Assembly: GCA_014728435.1 (NCBI GenBank)
Contig: WJLP01000019.1
Location: 1 to 5,769 of the forward strand
Direction: 5' to 3'
From: Candidatus Uhrbacteria bacterium
GTDB taxonomy: Bacteria > Patescibacteriota > Patescibacteriia > 2-12-FULL-60-25
Length of the DNA stretch: 5,769 bases
Below are positions 5,101 to 5,769 of the stretch, in pieces. The notes under the pieces are model-generated. The model was not told the DNA's origin and ran no database searches. It saw nothing but the letters and a program-made list of their open reading frames with translations. Position numbers and translations under genes: made by a program. Each line of letters begins with the position of its first letter. The first letter of the stretch is position 1.

Positions 5101-5769
5101 CTATTTGCATTGCCAAGTGTTTTCCGGCGCACCGAGCTTTTTCGGCTTACCGGTTTCACAGGCGCAAGGCGGCCCACCGGAATACTCGGCTTGCTGGTCC
5201 GAGGTGAGCGCTTGCACCCCCGGGCCTACGCAGGAATAGCTCACGGGGTCGTCATCTCCACGCCGGATCTGACAAACCGCGACACTTTGTTCTCCCTGGA
5301 TCCTGGTCGCGCAGCTTACCTGGGTGCTTTTCTCGCCCCGAGTGATGCGCACTCGACCGTCGGTCGCCGAGTCTGCGCGCACTTCGTACGGATTTGCCTC
5401 ATTGGGGTCACCGATCGCGCCTCGCATCACTTGGTCAGGGTAGGGGATCTTACAATCCGGAAAGCTTCTGTCCCAGCGGTACGTGCCCCAGGTAGAGCGC
5501 CAACCGCCGGACTCGCATACACAGCTGGTGATGTTACTGCCAACTTCGCGACCGTCCGGTACTCGGCCTCGGCACTCGGGCGGCAACTCGGGTTGGCTGG
5601 AATTGCCGTAGGTGTCGCCACCGGCCCCGGCGGGCGCGGGCGCAATATCCTCACCCGCAGGCCAATCTCCGGGCTCATTATCCGAAGAGCTCTCCGTTTG
5701 GCCTGAGTACTGAACACTCCCGGCCGACTTGACCTTGCCCTTGGTCGAACCGCTGCAACCCACCAATAC
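5101..5769 (-). CDS. Cysteine-rich lipoprotein with duplicated CxCE module, 5' end outside window
   Basis: Product of unknown function, probably anchored on the outer face of the membrane. The frame runs off the right edge (codons GTA, TTG, GTA, GGA, TGC), so the TTG at 5766 is very likely an internal leucine and most of the signal peptide lies outside. Numbering from that leucine, LVGC (1-4) is a good type-II signal peptidase lipobox, with C4 the lipidated residue and Ser at +2. A Ser/Gly/Pro/Ala-rich linker follows (5-60). The globular part holds ten further cysteines: 65, 82, 84, 105, 152, 165, 179, 201, 203, 220, enough for five disulfides. Two stretches look alike: C65...CVCESG (82-87)...C105 and C179...CACETG (201-206)...C220, suggesting an internal duplication around a central C152/C165 pair. 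Base composition is clearly richer in G+C than its neighbours. Reading frame and lipoprotein nature are well supported; sushi-like or other disulfide folds are only a guess. Confidence 0.85.
   Translation of the reverse strand, partial: VLVGCSGSTKGKVKSAGSVQYSGQTESSSDNEPGDWPAGEDIAPAPAGAGGDTYGNSSQPELPPECRGRVPDGREVGSNITSCVCESGGWRSTWGTYRWDRSFPDCKIPYPDQVMRGAIGDPNEANPYEVRADSATDGRVRITRGEKSTQVSCATRIQGEQSVAVCQIRRGDDDPVSYSCVGPGVQALTSDQQAEYSGGPPCACETGKPKKLGAPENTWQCK

Noticed and set aside
5098..5706. A 202-codon open frame on the plus strand opposite the lipoprotein
   Set aside because: It is the antisense shadow of a GC-rich gene. The minus-strand frame has a lipobox, ordered cysteines and its own terminator, while the plus frame has no recognisable motif and is Arg/Ala/Gly-rich as expected from antisense GC-rich DNA.
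5764..5766. TTG at 5766 as the true start of the lipoprotein
   Set aside because: It would leave only three residues before the lipobox cysteine. A lipoprotein signal needs a charged and a hydrophobic region, which must lie beyond the window.
1..5769. CRISPR array, defence system, transposase, tRNA or rRNA gene
   Set aside because: I saw no regularly spaced direct repeats, cloverleaf, rRNA segment, or nuclease/transposase motifs. The content is envelope biosynthesis genes.
1..5769. Alternative genetic code with TGA read as glycine
   Set aside because: The five main genes stop at TAA or TAG, but their frames are full length with TGA treated as stop, so there is no evidence of recoding.

Overview
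The window looks like chromosomal DNA from a small-genome, uncultivated bacterium. Candidate Phyla Radiation/Patescibacteria is my best guess, on these grounds: tightly packed envelope genes, genes starting without a recognisable Shine-Dalgarno sequence, a large polytopic membrane protein of unassigned family, and stop codons limited to TAA and TAG in the five main genes. That lineage call is an inference; no rRNA or tRNA gene is present to anchor it.

Layout. (1) Positions 3-2089, + strand: two GT-B fold family-4 glycosyltransferases. The first is cut by the left edge. They overlap by 10 bases and so are probably co-translated. (2) Positions 2126-4237, - strand: a 703-residue membrane protein converging on the second glycosyltransferase. 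It has about 15 membrane segments, a GT-C-like loop and a soluble C-terminal domain. Its likely intrinsic terminator lies inside the 3' end of the convergent glycosyltransferase gene. (3) Positions 4238-4273: a 36-base divergent promoter gap with striking dyad symmetry. It serves the membrane protein leftward and, rightward, (4) positions 4274-4876: a CDP-alcohol phosphatidyltransferase (PgsA-like) with a complete catalytic motif. (5) Positions 4877-5100: an AT-richer spacer with a two-tier stem-loop, a weak small-ORF candidate and a strong minus-strand terminator. (6) Positions 5101-5769, - strand: a GC-rich, cysteine-rich lipoprotein cut by the right edge. Its lipobox LVGC sits just inside the window, and two similar CxCE-containing modules are visible.

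The theme is the cell envelope. Two glycosyltransferases build a surface glycan or glycolipid, a polytopic protein may move or transfer sugars from a lipid carrier, a phospholipid head-group enzyme makes membrane lipid, and a disulfide-rich lipoprotein is displayed outside. The most unusual items are the exactly symmetric divergent promoter, the terminator embedded in coding sequence, and the duplicated cysteine module of the lipoprotein.
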